The translations under genes and the position numbers were made by a program. A stretch of 40,448 bases of DNA from Hymenobacter glacieicola (lineage in GTDB: Bacteria > Bacteroidota > Bacteroidia > Cytophagales > Hymenobacteraceae): positions 1 to 40,448 of the forward strand of contig NZ_BMGS01000018.1 in the NCBI RefSeq assembly GCF_014640315.1, written 5' to 3'. The notes beneath the pieces were generated by a model. The model searched no databases, had not been told where the DNA came from, and worked only from the letters and a program-made list of their open reading frames with translations. This document shows, piece by piece, positions 1 through 8,119 of the stretch (position 1 is its first letter; every line of letters starts with the position of its first letter).

Positions 1-1443
1 TTTACCGGGCGCCAGAAGCTGCACTACGCCACCCTGCCCCTGTACTTCCTCTCCGGCCTGGTGACGCTCATTGATATTGCCGTGCCCATTGCCTCCCTGG
101 TACTGGTGGAGTTTCCCTGGCATTTGTCGTTGCTGGAATTCGCCCTGCACCTCACCCCAGTGCTGATGATGTCCCTGCTGATTCGCTACAATGCCCAGCG
201 GTGGCTGCGGGAACCCCACGAGGCAGGCCTGCACCTGGTAGGCGGGCTGCTGCGCACCAGTACCTGGTGGATATACTGCCTGGGTTTCGTATACACCTTG
301 TTGCGGGTACGGGTGCCCTACATTCCAACCCCGAAAGAAGGCCACAGCCGCAACGAATGGCAGCTCAGCCTACCTAATCTGGTGCTGGCCGGCATCTGCA
401 TAGCTGCCGCCCGCTACGGCCACTACGTAACTCAAACGCCCTACGCTCTGCTGATGATGGCGCTGGCCCTGACGAATGCGGCCATCCTGTTGGCGTCGGT
501 GCTGATGGCCCAGCACGCCCTGCTCAAGCGCCTACGGCAGCTGGCTATTTCCCGCCGCCCCTTGCAGTGGCTAGTGCTTAAGGCGGAAGAGCTACTGGTA
601 CATCAGGTGGGCGCCCGGCTGCCGCGGTTGCGGACTGCCGCCGTATTCATGGCCTTTTTTCTCTTTACAATTCACTCTCTCATCAGCCTGGGAATAAGCC
701 TCTGGCAGAGCCGAAATACTCCTTCCGACACTTTGATTTGGGCCCACACGGGGGTAGGTGGCGTACGAATTGGCCAAGCTGCTCCCTCCCCAACGCCCAC
801 AATGTGGCCGGCTTCCGTCTCGGCCGGGACCACGGCAACTCCGGCCGTGCTGGAGCTGCACCTACCGCCCGCGCTAGGGCCGCAGGTAGCCCCAGCCACG
901 TTAGCCGCGCTGGACAAGCAAGGCAGCACGCCCCTGCTGAGCTGGGAAGTGACGGGCAACAGCTTTCAGACCGCCGCGTGGCAGCGTAGCGTAACCGCTA
1001 TTCGGGAGCGAAACAAACCGATTCTGCTGCGGCCCTTGCTCAAAGCCCGCACGCCGGCTGCCTACCGCCAGGCCTGGCGCGAACTGGTTACCCGGTTCCG
1101 GGCGGCCGGGGATACCAGCGCCGCCTGGGTCTGGACCCCGCCCCGCCCCGATTCTGTGGCCGCCTACTTTCCCGGCGCCGCATACACCGACTGGGTGGCC
1201 GCCGACTATCTTGCCTCCGAACTGGTTCACCCTGCGCCGCTAGCTCAGCAGTACCCAACGCTGCGGCTGCAACTGGCCGAGCGGGCGGAACTGAACAGTA
1301 AACCTATCCTGCTGCTGGTACCTAGTCGGCCTAACCACCCACTACCAGCTCAGGCGCGGCAGCTTGCACGCACGTATCCGGAGGTAAAGGCGGTAGTTTT
1401 TGGCCAGCCCCAACCCAAACAGCCCGAAGTAGCCGAAAGGTAG
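1..1443 (+). CDS. Cellulose-synthase-like glycosyltransferase, C-terminal part, with degenerate GH26-like tail (5' partial)
   Basis: The frame is open from base 1, so the gene starts before the window; the first in-frame GTG at 61 is not a real start. What remains begins in a membrane region with several hydrophobic helices (about residues 10-230 counted from base 1). It includes a VPYIPTPKEG segment (about 105-114), typical of the end of GT2 cellulose-synthase-like enzymes. After the last helix (about 212-232) comes a Pro/Ala/Thr linker and then a region resembling GH26 beta-mannanases: PLLSWEV, KPILLRPL, AWRELVTRF, WVWTP, AYFPG, YTDWVAADY and a final YPEVKAVV strand. The usual acid/base HE pair after LLRPL is missing, and the nucleophile position in the KPILLLV segment has no Glu, so the tail is probably not catalytic. 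The GT2 catalytic part lies outside the window. The likely role, polysaccharide synthesis with a periplasmic glycan-binding tail, is inferred. Confidence 0.75.
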   Translation, partial: FTGRQKLHYATLPLYFLSGLVTLIDIAVPIASLVLVEFPWHLSLLEFALHLTPVLMMSLLIRYNAQRWLREPHEAGLHLVGGLLRTSTWWIYCLGFVYTLLRVRVPYIPTPKEGHSRNEWQLSLPNLVLAGICIAAARYGHYVTQTPYALLMMALALTNAAILLASVLMAQHALLKRLRQLAISRRPLQWLVLKAEELLVHQVGARLPRLRTAAVFMAFFLFTIHSLISLGISLWQSRNTPSDTLIWAHTGVGGVRIGQAAPSPTPTMWPASVSAGTTATPAVLELHLPPALGPQVAPATLAALDKQGSTPLLSWEVTGNSFQTAAWQRSVTAIRERNKPILLRPLLKARTPAAYRQAWRELVTRFRAAGDTSAAWVWTPPRPDSVAAYFPGAAYTDWVAADYLASELVHPAPLAQQYPTLRLQLAERAELNSKPILLLVPSRPNHPLPAQARQLARTYPEVKAVVFGQPQPKQPEVAER

Positions 1444-1510
1444 GCCAGCTACTGGTTAGCTAGCTTATTACCCCCTCTTAAACTGCAGTAGCGCGAACTG
1501 TTGAGCAATG

Positions 1511-1545
1511 AAAAGTCCCTCCGGAATAGCTCCGGAGGGACTTTT
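1511..1545. terminator. Bidirectional intrinsic terminator
   Basis: A 15-bp perfect stem (AAAAGTCCCTCCGGA and its complement) with a 5-nt loop is flanked by A and T runs. It lies between two convergent genes and can end transcripts from both. Confidence 0.9.
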
Positions 1546-1567
1546 TACGCTGTAGTAACTGGCAAAT

Positions 1568-2497
1568 CTAGAAGCTCTGCACGATACTATTGTGCAAGGT
1601 ACGGGGGCTCCAGTAGCCGCTGGCAATAATGCGGCGGATGGTGTAGAGTGGATCCTGCTGGTCGCGCTTTTCAGCCAGAATGAAGGCCGCGTCCATGCCG
1701 CGCTTCTTCAGCTCCGGAATAGCCTCGGGGCGCCACAGGCCGAAGGGGTAGGCGAAGTAGTTGATTTTCTTGCCCGTAATTTCTTCCAGCTGCTTGGTAG
1801 GCTTCTCAATCTGGGTTACCCAATCCTCACCTTCGTACTTTTTCACGTTGTGGTGGTCCCAGGTGTGGGAGCCGATAACGTTGCCCTCGTCGGAAAGCTG
1901 CTTGACCTGGGCTTTGCTCATGTAGTTGGGTCGGCCCAGGCTCACGGTCATAATAAAGTAAACCGCCTTGAAGCCGTACTTGTCCAGGGTAGGCCGGGCC
2001 ACCGTGAACTGGTCAAGGTCAGTGTCGTCGAAGGTCAGCATCACGGGCTTGCTGGGCAGCGGGGCGCCGGTGGTGAGGTAGGCGTAGAGCTGGTCGGGCA
2101 GAATGGTGTGGTAGCCCGAGTCGGCCAGCATCTTGATCTGGGCCTTGAACTGCTCCACCGGCACGATGTAGTCCTTGGCGCCTTTCGAGTCGCGGGGGCG
2201 CCAGTCGCGGATTTGGTGGTAGCACAGAATGGGCACCTGGGGCCGGGCCGTGATAGTGGCGGCATCGGCGCGCTGGGCGGCCGGAATAGTGGCCGGGCTG
2301 CCCGTATTGCCGGTGTTGGCGGCCGTGGCATTGCCCGCCGTGGTAAGGGTGGCCGTTTCCGCCGAGTCGGCAGCAATGGCGGTGGAGCTGGCGGCCGTTT
2401 CGGCGGCGGTAGCATTTTTAGCGTCGTTGCAGGCGGGCAGCGCGCCGAGGCTGGCCAGAGAAGCCGCGGCCAGCAGCGGGTAACGAGTGAATTTCAT
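1568..2497 (-). CDS. Polysaccharide deacetylase (NodB domain) lipoprotein
   Basis: The start was placed at the ATG at 2497 (MKFTRYPLL...) because it gives a signal peptide with lipobox LPAC. The longer frame to 2608 has no signal-like start. The product is 309 aa. After the lipid-anchored Cys comes an Ala/Thr/Asn-rich low-complexity linker (about 25-80), then a NodB-type domain: PILCYHQI, the metal/catalytic motif LTFDD, the SHTWDHH motif that supplies the two metal-binding His, and YFAYPFG. The family removes N- or O-acetyl groups from chitin, peptidoglycan or exopolysaccharide. Outer-envelope placement follows from the lipobox. It is divergent from dapA, with 126 nt between the starts, and convergent with the upstream glycosyltransferase. 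A role in modifying a polysaccharide made by that neighbour is possible but not shown. Confidence 0.88.
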   Translation of the reverse strand: MKFTRYPLLAAASLASLGALPACNDAKNATAAETAASSTAIAADSAETATLTTAGNATAANTGNTGSPATIPAAQRADAATITARPQVPILCYHQIRDWRPRDSKGAKDYIVPVEQFKAQIKMLADSGYHTILPDQLYAYLTTGAPLPSKPVMLTFDDTDLDQFTVARPTLDKYGFKAVYFIMTVSLGRPNYMSKAQVKQLSDEGNVIGSHTWDHHNVKKYEGEDWVTQIEKPTKQLEEITGKKINYFAYPFGLWRPEAIPELKKRGMDAAFILAEKRDQQDPLYTIRRIIASGYWSPRTLHNSIVQSF

Positions 2498-2623
2498 GAA
2501 GTGGGATAACGCAGGCGGCGAAGGAGGTAGCCGTACTTTTGAGGGAAACGGGCCGACCTTCGCCGCCGGTATTGTACCTTCGCCGCGGGTCTTCCCATTA
2601 CAAATCAACCGCTAATTTCCCGC

Positions 2624-3493
2624 ATGGACAAACTACGTGGCACCGGCGTAGCCCTCGTTACTCCCTTCACTCCCACTCCTGAGCGCGCCGTGGATTACGC
2701 CGCCCTGCGCCGCCTCGTCGACTTCACCCTGGAAGGCGGCGTGGAATACCTCGTTATCAACGGCACCACGGCCGAGTCGGCCACCCTGACCACCGAAGAA
2801 AAGGCCGAAGTGCTGCGCGTCGTGCGCGAGCAGGTAGCCGGCCGGGTCCCGCTCGTGTACGGCATCGGCGGCAACGATACGGCCGCTACCGTCCGTACCA
2901 TTCAGCAAACCGACCTGACGGGTATTTCGGCCCTGCTTTCAGCTTCGCCCTACTACAACAAGCCCAGCCAGCGCGGCATCGTGGCCCACTACCGGCAGCT
3001 AGCCGACACCTCGCCGGTGCCCGTGCTACTCTACAACGTGCCCGGCCGCACCAGCTCCAACATGACGGCTGCTACTACCCTGGAGCTGGCCCAGCACCCT
3101 AACATCATCGGCATTAAGGAAGCCAGCGGCAACCTGGAGCAGTGCATTGCCATTGCCGCCGCTAAGCCCGCCGACTTTCTGCTGATTTCGGGGGATGATA
3201 TGATGACCACTTCGCTGATCAGCTTCGGGGCCGTGGGCATCATCTCGGTGCTGGCCAACGCCTTCCCGCGCCGCTTCTCCGACATGACCCGCCACGCCCT
3301 GCAGGGCAATTTCCAGGCTGCCAGCCAGTTGCTGTTCGGCTTCACGGAACTGAACCCGCTGATGTACGAGGAAAGCAACCCCGTGGGCGTGAAAGCCGCC
3401 CTGGCCGCTCAGGGCCTCTGCGCCGACGCCGTGCGCCTACCCCTCGTGGAAGGCTCAGAAAGCCTGAAGCTACGGATTGGGCAGTTGGTATAA
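2624..3493 (+). CDS. dapA: 4-hydroxy-tetrahydrodipicolinate synthase
   Basis: This enzyme condenses pyruvate with aspartate semialdehyde, the first committed step of lysine and diaminopimelate synthesis, in the cytoplasm. The 289-aa length is normal for the family. Visible landmarks are the INGTTAES substrate loop (about 46-52), SPYYNKPSQRG (108-118), LLYNVPGRT with the catalytic Tyr137 and Arg142, and the Schiff-base lysine Lys165 in GIKEASG. The ATG at 2624 begins the conserved MDKLRGTGVALVTPF. Upstream, TACCTTCG (2575-2582) and TACTTTTG (2534-2541) resemble Bacteroidota -7 boxes, but neither has a clear -33 partner. A strong palindromic terminator follows directly. The gene stands alone. 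Confidence 0.96.
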   Translation: MDKLRGTGVALVTPFTPTPERAVDYAALRRLVDFTLEGGVEYLVINGTTAESATLTTEEKAEVLRVVREQVAGRVPLVYGIGGNDTAATVRTIQQTDLTGISALLSASPYYNKPSQRGIVAHYRQLADTSPVPVLLYNVPGRTSSNMTAATTLELAQHPNIIGIKEASGNLEQCIAIAAAKPADFLLISGDDMMTTSLISFGAVGIISVLANAFPRRFSDMTRHALQGNFQAASQLLFGFTELNPLMYEESNPVGVKAALAAQGLCADAVRLPLVEGSESLKLRIGQLV

Positions 3494-3511
3494 CCTCAAC
3501 CCAAGGCATAG

Positions 3512-3547
3512 AAAAGCGTGCCTCTTTACGTAAAGAGGCACGCTTTT
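3512..3547. terminator. Terminator after dapA, 36-nt perfect palindrome
   Basis: Eighteen bases starting AAAAGCGTGCC are followed at once by their exact complement and then a run of T. It sits between dapA (+) and a minus-strand lipoprotein gene, so it can serve both. Confidence 0.9.
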
Positions 3548-3559
3548 TTTGTGCGCCTC

Positions 3560-4294
3560 TTACTGCTTACTGAAGTACGTTGCCGCATCGAATTCATTTA
3601 CGACACCAACGGAAAGCAGCTGAAACCGCACCTGCCCGCCGTCGATATTCACGTAATCGAGCTCCACAAACCCATGTTGCGGATGAAACAGCAACGACAC
3701 CTTAGCCTGCCCCGCTGAACACCGGGCTACAGCATTTACTTGCTGGCATTCGAGTTTTCCCAAAGGGGTAGCAACACGCTGCTGGCCTACCGATTTGTAA
3801 TGGGTTTTCACTGGCATCTGGCCCTGCCACATCGCCCAGGCCGGGTTCGACCAATAGGAACCAACATCCAGTTCCCAATCCCACACTTGTCCGGGCTTGA
3901 ATGGTAGCCGTATTTCGGGGAACGGACTGAGCTCCAGAATAGCATACTCGCCGAAACGCGGTGGATGAATCCAGACGCCGCGTGGACTTTCAGCACCGCC
4001 GGTGCCGCTTCTAGCCCCGGCGGTGCGGTTACTCCAACCAATGTTCTTCTGGGTAGCATCCCGGTCCCAGATTCGGCCCGTTGAAGTCAGCACAATGGTA
4101 TCGGTGGGCACCAGCTGCTGCCCATCAGAGCGGCTGACCAGATACGTGAATTCCTTGTTTCGCGTGAAGATTTCTGTCTGAATTGCCCCTAGCGGCTGGC
4201 GTTCCGTTCGCCCGCATGCCACCACTGATAATGCCACGAGCCATACCCCAACACTGTATCCAGTAACGTGCGCGTTGCATATAGTATTTACCAC
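3560..4294 (-). CDS. Putative lipoprotein, unknown function
   Basis: A 244-aa product with an N-terminal hydrophobic stretch ending in VVACG, which fits a lipobox (Cys27). The start used is GTG at 4294. No in-frame ATG lies before the signal region, so the exact start is uncertain. The mature part has no motif I recognise. It is rich in Trp and Pro (GVWIHPPRF, PGQVWDWELDVGSYWS) and looks like a small beta-rich domain, ending LLFHPQHGFVELDYVN and LLSVG. It lies downstream of the lutA-like gene on the same strand, with a short AATCCG repeat array between them, and converges on dapA. Function is unknown. Confidence 0.65.
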   Translation of the reverse strand: MVNTICNAHVTGYSVGVWLVALSVVACGRTERQPLGAIQTEIFTRNKEFTYLVSRSDGQQLVPTDTIVLTSTGRIWDRDATQKNIGWSNRTAGARSGTGGAESPRGVWIHPPRFGEYAILELSPFPEIRLPFKPGQVWDWELDVGSYWSNPAWAMWQGQMPVKTHYKSVGQQRVATPLGKLECQQVNAVARCSAGQAKVSLLFHPQHGFVELDYVNIDGGQVRFQLLSVGVVNEFDAATYFSKQ

Positions 4295-4300
4295 CCCTAG

Positions 4301-4339
4301 AATCCGTGCAATCCGATGAATCCGTCTAAATCCGTGATT
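4301..4339 (+). repeat. 39-nt AATCCG unit array, copy 1
   Basis: Four units begin AATCCG and have lengths 9, 9, 10 and 11: AATCCGTGC, AATCCGATG, AATCCGTCTA and AATCCGTGATT. The same layout occurs in the other orientation before ribBA (30846-30884). This copy touches the stop codon of the lutA-like gene and lies 7 nt from the start of the lipoprotein gene. Confidence 0.75.
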
Positions 4340-5076
4340 TACCAGCCACTAGCCAGCACATCGGCCACGTGCAGGGTTTTGAGGGGCTTTTTCTCGCGGC
4401 GGATGTAGGCGTCCAGGTGCATGAGGCAGCTGGTGTCGGTGCTGATGAGGTAGTCGGCGCCGGTGGCCAGGGCGTGCTCGACTTTCTGCTCGGCCATGGC
4501 CACGGAAATGGCCTCGAACTTCACGGCGAAGGTGCCGCCGAAGCCGCAGCAGGTTTCGGTTTCGGCCATTTCCAAGCGTTCCAGGCCCGCAATGGCGTCC
4601 AGCAGCTGGCGCGGAGCCTCCCGGATGCCGCACTCGCGCAGGGCCGAGCAGGAATCGTGGTAGGTGTATTTGCCGGTGAGTTGGGCCCGGGGAATGGCCG
4701 TTACGCCCAGCACATCCACCAGAAATTCCGTCAGCTCGAAGGCCCGGCGCTGCACCCCGTGGTAGCGGCCTGAGTCGGCGGTACCTTCAAACAAATCGGC
4801 GTAGGTATTGCGCACCATGCCAATGCAGGAAGCCGAAGGACTCACGATGTAGCGCTCCTGCTGGGTCGGGAAGTCGTCGAGGAATTTGCGGGCTACCTCG
4901 CAGCTTTGCTCCTTGTAGCCCGCGTTGTAAGCCGGCTGCCCGCAGCAGGTCTGGTTGGCGTTGTAGTGCACCTGGCAGCCCACCGATTCCAGCACCTTCA
5001 CCATGTTCAGGGCGGTCTGGGGGAACAGTTGGTCTACAAAGCAAGGAATAAACAGGTCGACTTGAGGGGCTGGCAT
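4339..5076 (-). CDS. lutA: LutA/YkgE-type (Fe-S)-binding protein
   Basis: A 245-aa protein with the two cysteine-rich CCG repeats of the lactate-utilisation/heterodisulfide-reductase family: NQTCCGQPAYN (about 41-51) and TETCCGFGGTF (about 174-183), plus Cys12 and HDSCSALRECG (140-150). Family members bind Fe-S clusters and act in L-lactate oxidation as part of LutABC, or in related glycolate/heterodisulfide oxidoreductases, in the cytoplasm. Length and both motifs fit LutA closely. The usual partners LutB and LutC are not next to it, so the complex may be encoded elsewhere or the role may differ. The ATG at 5076 begins MPAPQVDLFIPCF, the normal family start. Upstream on the same strand is an HMG-CoA-lyase-like gene, separated by a palindromic repeat. 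Confidence 0.85.
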   Translation of the reverse strand: MPAPQVDLFIPCFVDQLFPQTALNMVKVLESVGCQVHYNANQTCCGQPAYNAGYKEQSCEVARKFLDDFPTQQERYIVSPSASCIGMVRNTYADLFEGTADSGRYHGVQRRAFELTEFLVDVLGVTAIPRAQLTGKYTYHDSCSALRECGIREAPRQLLDAIAGLERLEMAETETCCGFGGTFAVKFEAISVAMAEQKVEHALATGADYLISTDTSCLMHLDAYIRREKKPLKTLHVADVLASGW

Positions 5077-5108
5077 AAGGCTGAAGAGGAAATCAGGTCA
5101 AAACATCT

Positions 5109-5220
5109 GTCATCCTGGGCTGGTGAAGAACTTTGTCGCCGTAAACTGAAATCGGTTTACAGGAATCAATGCGCAAAAAATCCTTCGTTCCCGTTAACTG
5201 CGCGGCATACGCAGGATGAC
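5109..5220. repeat. Palindromic GTCATCCTG element, copy 1 (diverged)
   Basis: The ends are GTCATCCTG (5109-5117) and CAGGATGAC (5212-5220), exact inverted repeats. An inner inverted pair GTAAAC/GTTTAC lies at 5141-5160. It fills most of the spacer between the HMG-CoA-lyase-like gene and the lutA-like gene. Confidence 0.7.
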
Positions 5221-5237
5221 GGATGGCAAAGTACGGG

Positions 5238-6092
5238 TTAATGTCCCATAAAAATGCGCTGATTTAATTGCATTGCTGCCGGCAGGGCCTCCAGCCTGAG
5301 GCTTGGCTCGGCACCTACCTCGCGGGCAAAGTCCAGCAGCCGCTCGGTGGGCATGTTGCCGGTAAGCTGGTCGGCGGCCATGGGGCAGCCGCCGTAGCCG
5401 CCCAAAGCTCCGTCGAAGTGGCGGCAGCCGGCCTCGTAGGCCGCCTGTACTTTTTCGCGCCAGGTGTCGGGGGTAGTATGCAAGTGGGCGCCGAAGCGAA
5501 TCTGGGGGAAAGCGGCCGTCAGCTCCCGGAACGCCGGACCGATGGTGGCCGGCGTGGACACCCCAATGGTATCGGACAGGGCCACGATGCCCACCTTTAG
5601 GTCGGCCAGCTTCTGGGTAAACTCGCCCAGCACGGCCGGGCTCCAGGCGTCGCCGTAGGGGTTGCCAAAGCCCATGCTCAAATACACTACCTGCTCCTGC
5701 CTGGTGCGGGCGCACAGCTCCTGCATACGGGCCACGTCGTCGAGGGCCTCAGCAATGCTTTTGTTGGTGTTGCGCTGCTGGAAGGTTTCAGACACGGACA
5801 GCGGGAAGCCAATAAACCGAATCTGAGGGTGTTGGGCGGCCGTTTCTGCCCCCCGCAGGTTGGCCACAATAGCCAGTAGGTGGGTAGCCGAATGCCCAAG
5901 GTCGAGGGCCTCGAGCACCTGGGCCGTATCAGCCAGCTGCGGAATGGCTTTGGGCGACACGAAGGAGCCAAAGTCCAGGGTATTGAACCCCACCCGCAGC
6001 AGGGCATTCAGGTAGGCAATCTTGTCGGCCGTCGGAATAAACGTTGACCAGCCCTGCATGGCGTCGCGGGGGCACTCGGTGAGATGGAGCAT
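5238..6092 (-). CDS. Hydroxymethylglutaryl-CoA lyase-like protein
   Basis: The start was set at the ATG at 6092 (MLHLTECPRDAMQGW). The longer frame to 6218 only reads through repeat DNA. The product is 284 aa, near the usual length of about 300 for HMG-CoA lyases, TIM-barrel enzymes that split HMG-CoA into acetyl-CoA and acetoacetate in leucine breakdown. Visible family features are the N-terminal E-x-PRD motif with the catalytic Arg-Asp, LSDTIGVSTP, the metal-binding HLH in FGAHLHTT, and GGYGGCPMA, which carries the loop cysteine. The family also includes related aldolases and citramalate-type enzymes, so the substrate is probable rather than certain. The next gene downstream on the strand is the lutA-like gene, so both may serve acyl or organic-acid catabolism, but a repeat separates them. 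Confidence 0.87.
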   Translation of the reverse strand: MLHLTECPRDAMQGWSTFIPTADKIAYLNALLRVGFNTLDFGSFVSPKAIPQLADTAQVLEALDLGHSATHLLAIVANLRGAETAAQHPQIRFIGFPLSVSETFQQRNTNKSIAEALDDVARMQELCARTRQEQVVYLSMGFGNPYGDAWSPAVLGEFTQKLADLKVGIVALSDTIGVSTPATIGPAFRELTAAFPQIRFGAHLHTTPDTWREKVQAAYEAGCRHFDGALGGYGGCPMAADQLTGNMPTERLLDFAREVGAEPSLRLEALPAAMQLNQRIFMGH

Positions 6093-6143
6093 GGGAAGTT
6101 GGGTGGGTGGCAGGTATGCAGGTGCGAAGTTGTGAAATAGAAT

Positions 6144-6378
6144 GGTGATTCGGTGAATGAGTGAGTTGGTGAATGATTTGGTGAATGAGTGAGCCGCGCG
6201 CCGCCATCCGTCCATCATTAGGTGCTGCCCTCCAAGATGTGCCCAGCCTGTGACGTCCGAGCGAGCGGCGCGGGCTGATCATGATAAAAGGCTCGTTACC
6301 AAGAAGTGGACGAACGGCGACGTGCGGTTCGCCAGCACAACTCACTCATTCACCGAATCACCAACTCACCGAATCACC
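6144..6378. repeat. GGTGA-unit inverted-repeat element A
   Basis: The left arm (6144-6194) is made of units such as GGTGATTC, GGTGAATGAGTGAGTT and GGTGAATGA. The right arm (6339-6378) has the complementary units. The outer 24 nt of the left arm (6144-6167) pair perfectly with 6339-6362. The core of about 145 nt has no recognised gene. The element fills the 354-nt spacer (6093-6446) between two divergent genes, so the promoters of both must lie in or beside it. Confidence 0.8.
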
Positions 6379-6446
6379 GCAGCGAACTACTCGCGCTAGT
6401 CTGGGGTTTATCCAATTAGCTCTTCCTACCGATCCAACCTCGTTCA

Positions 6447-7775
6447 ATGCTGCTTCGCTTTCGGGCCTTACCGGCCGTTTTATTCGTCCTATTTCTTACT
6501 GCTTGCAGCCAAAGCCAGACCCTGCAAGGCATCTTCCAGAAATCAACGCCTCACGAAGCCTACGCCCGCAAGCTGAAACAAGCAGGCCTGGCCGAAACAG
6601 CCCTGGGCCGCGACTGGCTGCGAGCCGCTGACCAGGCCCTGCGCGATTCGCTGGTGGTCACGCTGCCCTTCCAGGAAAGTGGCTTTTTCCCCGCCGACCG
6701 GGCCGTGGCCACCGGCCTGCGCTACCCCGTCCGGACCGGCGAAACCATCCACATCAGCCTGACCCTGGCCCCGGGCACGCAGGCGCCCAAGGTGTTCGTA
6801 GACGCCTATGAGCTCAGCCCTGACCGCCGCACGCCCCGCTACCTGGCCTCCGCCGACACTACCGACCTTTCCTTTCGCTACGTAGCCGAAGCAGACCGCC
6901 AGCACATCTTGCGGGTGCAGCCCGAGCTGCTGCGCGGCGGGCGCTACACGCTGCGTATCCGGCGCGAGCCGAGCCTGAGCTTTCCGGTGCAGGGCAAGAA
7001 CGATGTGGCAGTGGGTTCCTTTTGGGGCATGCCGCGCGACGGGGGTGCCCGCCGTCACGAGGGCATCGACATTTTTGCCAAGCGCGGCACCCCGGCCGTG
7101 GCCTCATCGCACGGCTACATCACGCGCGTAAACGAAACCGCCCTGGGCGGCCGGGTGGTATGGCTGGCCGACACCGACCACGGCCAGCACCTCTACTACG
7201 CCCACCTCGATAAGCAGCTGGTGCAGCCCGGCCAGCAAGTAAAACCCGGCGATACGCTCGGGCTGGTAGGCAACACGGGCAATGCCCGCACTACGTCGCC
7301 TCACCTGCACTTTGGGGTGTACCGCAATGGAGCCGTTGACCCCTTCCCCTTCGTACGCCGCGCCGATGCCCTGGCGCCGGCCCCGAAAGTGCTACCCGCT
7401 CGGCTGGGCCAGTGGGTGCGGGCCAAGGAAACCCGCCTGACGCTCCGGCGCACGCCGGCCGCCACGGGTGTAGCAGCCGCTACGGCCTCGCGCCCTACGC
7501 CGCTGCTGGTGCTGGGCGCCACGGCGGAGTGGCTGCGCGTGCAGCTGCCAGCGGGCGGTACGGGCTTCGTGCCGGCCAAAGCCGTGCTGACGGCCACTCC
7601 TCTGCGGCGTGAGAACCTCACCGCTCCGGCTGACTTACGCGCCCTACCCTACGCCGGCGCCCTGATGATTGCCGCCCTGCCGGCCCAAACGGCCGTGGCC
7701 GTGCTGGGTGAATTCGGGGGGTTCCGGCTGGTGCGCCAGCCCGACGGACGCACCGGCTGGCTGGCTGCTTCGTAA
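6447..7775 (+). CDS. M23 (LytM-type) peptidase lipoprotein with SH3-like C-terminus
   Basis: A 442-aa product. The signal peptide ends in lipobox LTAC (Cys20), so it is probably lipid-anchored in the envelope. An Ig-like or unknown domain (about 70-180) is followed by a LytM/M23 zinc metallopeptidase domain (about 185-305). Its zinc and active-site motifs are intact: HEGID (His204, Asp208), YYAHL (His252) and HLHFG (His286, His288). This suggests an active peptidoglycan endopeptidase rather than a LytM activator. The C-terminal third (about 320-442) contains two SH3b-like stretches (TRLTLRRTPAATG, WLRVQLPAGGTGFVPAKAV, GFRLVRQPDGRTGWLAAS) that probably bind cell wall. It is divergent from the HMG-CoA-lyase-like gene, and two hairpin terminators follow. 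Confidence 0.92.
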   Translation: MLLRFRALPAVLFVLFLTACSQSQTLQGIFQKSTPHEAYARKLKQAGLAETALGRDWLRAADQALRDSLVVTLPFQESGFFPADRAVATGLRYPVRTGETIHISLTLAPGTQAPKVFVDAYELSPDRRTPRYLASADTTDLSFRYVAEADRQHILRVQPELLRGGRYTLRIRREPSLSFPVQGKNDVAVGSFWGMPRDGGARRHEGIDIFAKRGTPAVASSHGYITRVNETALGGRVVWLADTDHGQHLYYAHLDKQLVQPGQQVKPGDTLGLVGNTGNARTTSPHLHFGVYRNGAVDPFPFVRRADALAPAPKVLPARLGQWVRAKETRLTLRRTPAATGVAAATASRPTPLLVLGATAEWLRVQLPAGGTGFVPAKAVLTATPLRRENLTAPADLRALPYAGALMIAALPAQTAVAVLGEFGGFRLVRQPDGRTGWLAAS

Positions 7776-7905
7776 CTCACGCCCGAAATGTGCTACCCGG
7801 CCCAGTGGGCTTGGTGCCCAAAACGCCCGGGGTACGTTGTAATTCTTGGATGCCGCTCCTTTATTCCCAAGGAATCGGGCGTGCTTCAGTGAATAAAAAG
7901 AAGAT

Positions 7906-7941
7906 GCGGAGTAGCTTATACGGGAGCTACTCCGCTTTTTT
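7906..7941 (+). terminator. Intrinsic terminator after M23 peptidase gene
   Basis: An 11-bp stem (GCGGAGTAGCT / AGCTACTCCGC), an 8-nt loop and six T. The 344-nt spacer 7776-8119 holds this, a second hairpin and no recognisable gene. Confidence 0.8.
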
Positions 7942-8058
7942 CACTTTTACGGGCAGGATAGTCCCTGTTTATTAGGTTCTGCTTGGAGTTTTTTCCGTCC
8001 TTCGCCCTACATGCGCACTCCCCTCCTCTCGCATGCCTGCTGTCAAGCAGTAGCGCAC

Positions 8059-8095
8059 AAAAAAGCCGCCGGATGCACTATCCGGCGGCTTTTTT
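8059..8095. terminator. Bidirectional intrinsic terminator
   Basis: A 16-bp perfect stem (AAAAAAGCCGCCGGAT and complement) with loop GCACT and A/T runs on both sides. It lies 24 nt beyond the stop of the minus-strand lipoprotein gene and serves mainly that gene. Confidence 0.9.
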
Positions 8096-8119
8096 CTTAT
8101 CTGGGTAATCTAAGGCGGG

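Noticed and set aside
1592..2509. A 305-codon plus-strand frame over the deacetylase gene
   Set aside because: It is antisense to a gene with intact NodB motifs and has low-complexity Val/Gly-rich content typical of reverse-frame shadows.
6195..6338. Possible group II intron domain V or other structured RNA in the core of GGTGA element A
   Set aside because: A CGAAC...GTTCG pair with a GCGGTTC string caught the eye, but the domain V pattern (AGC triad and 34-nt fold) is not met.
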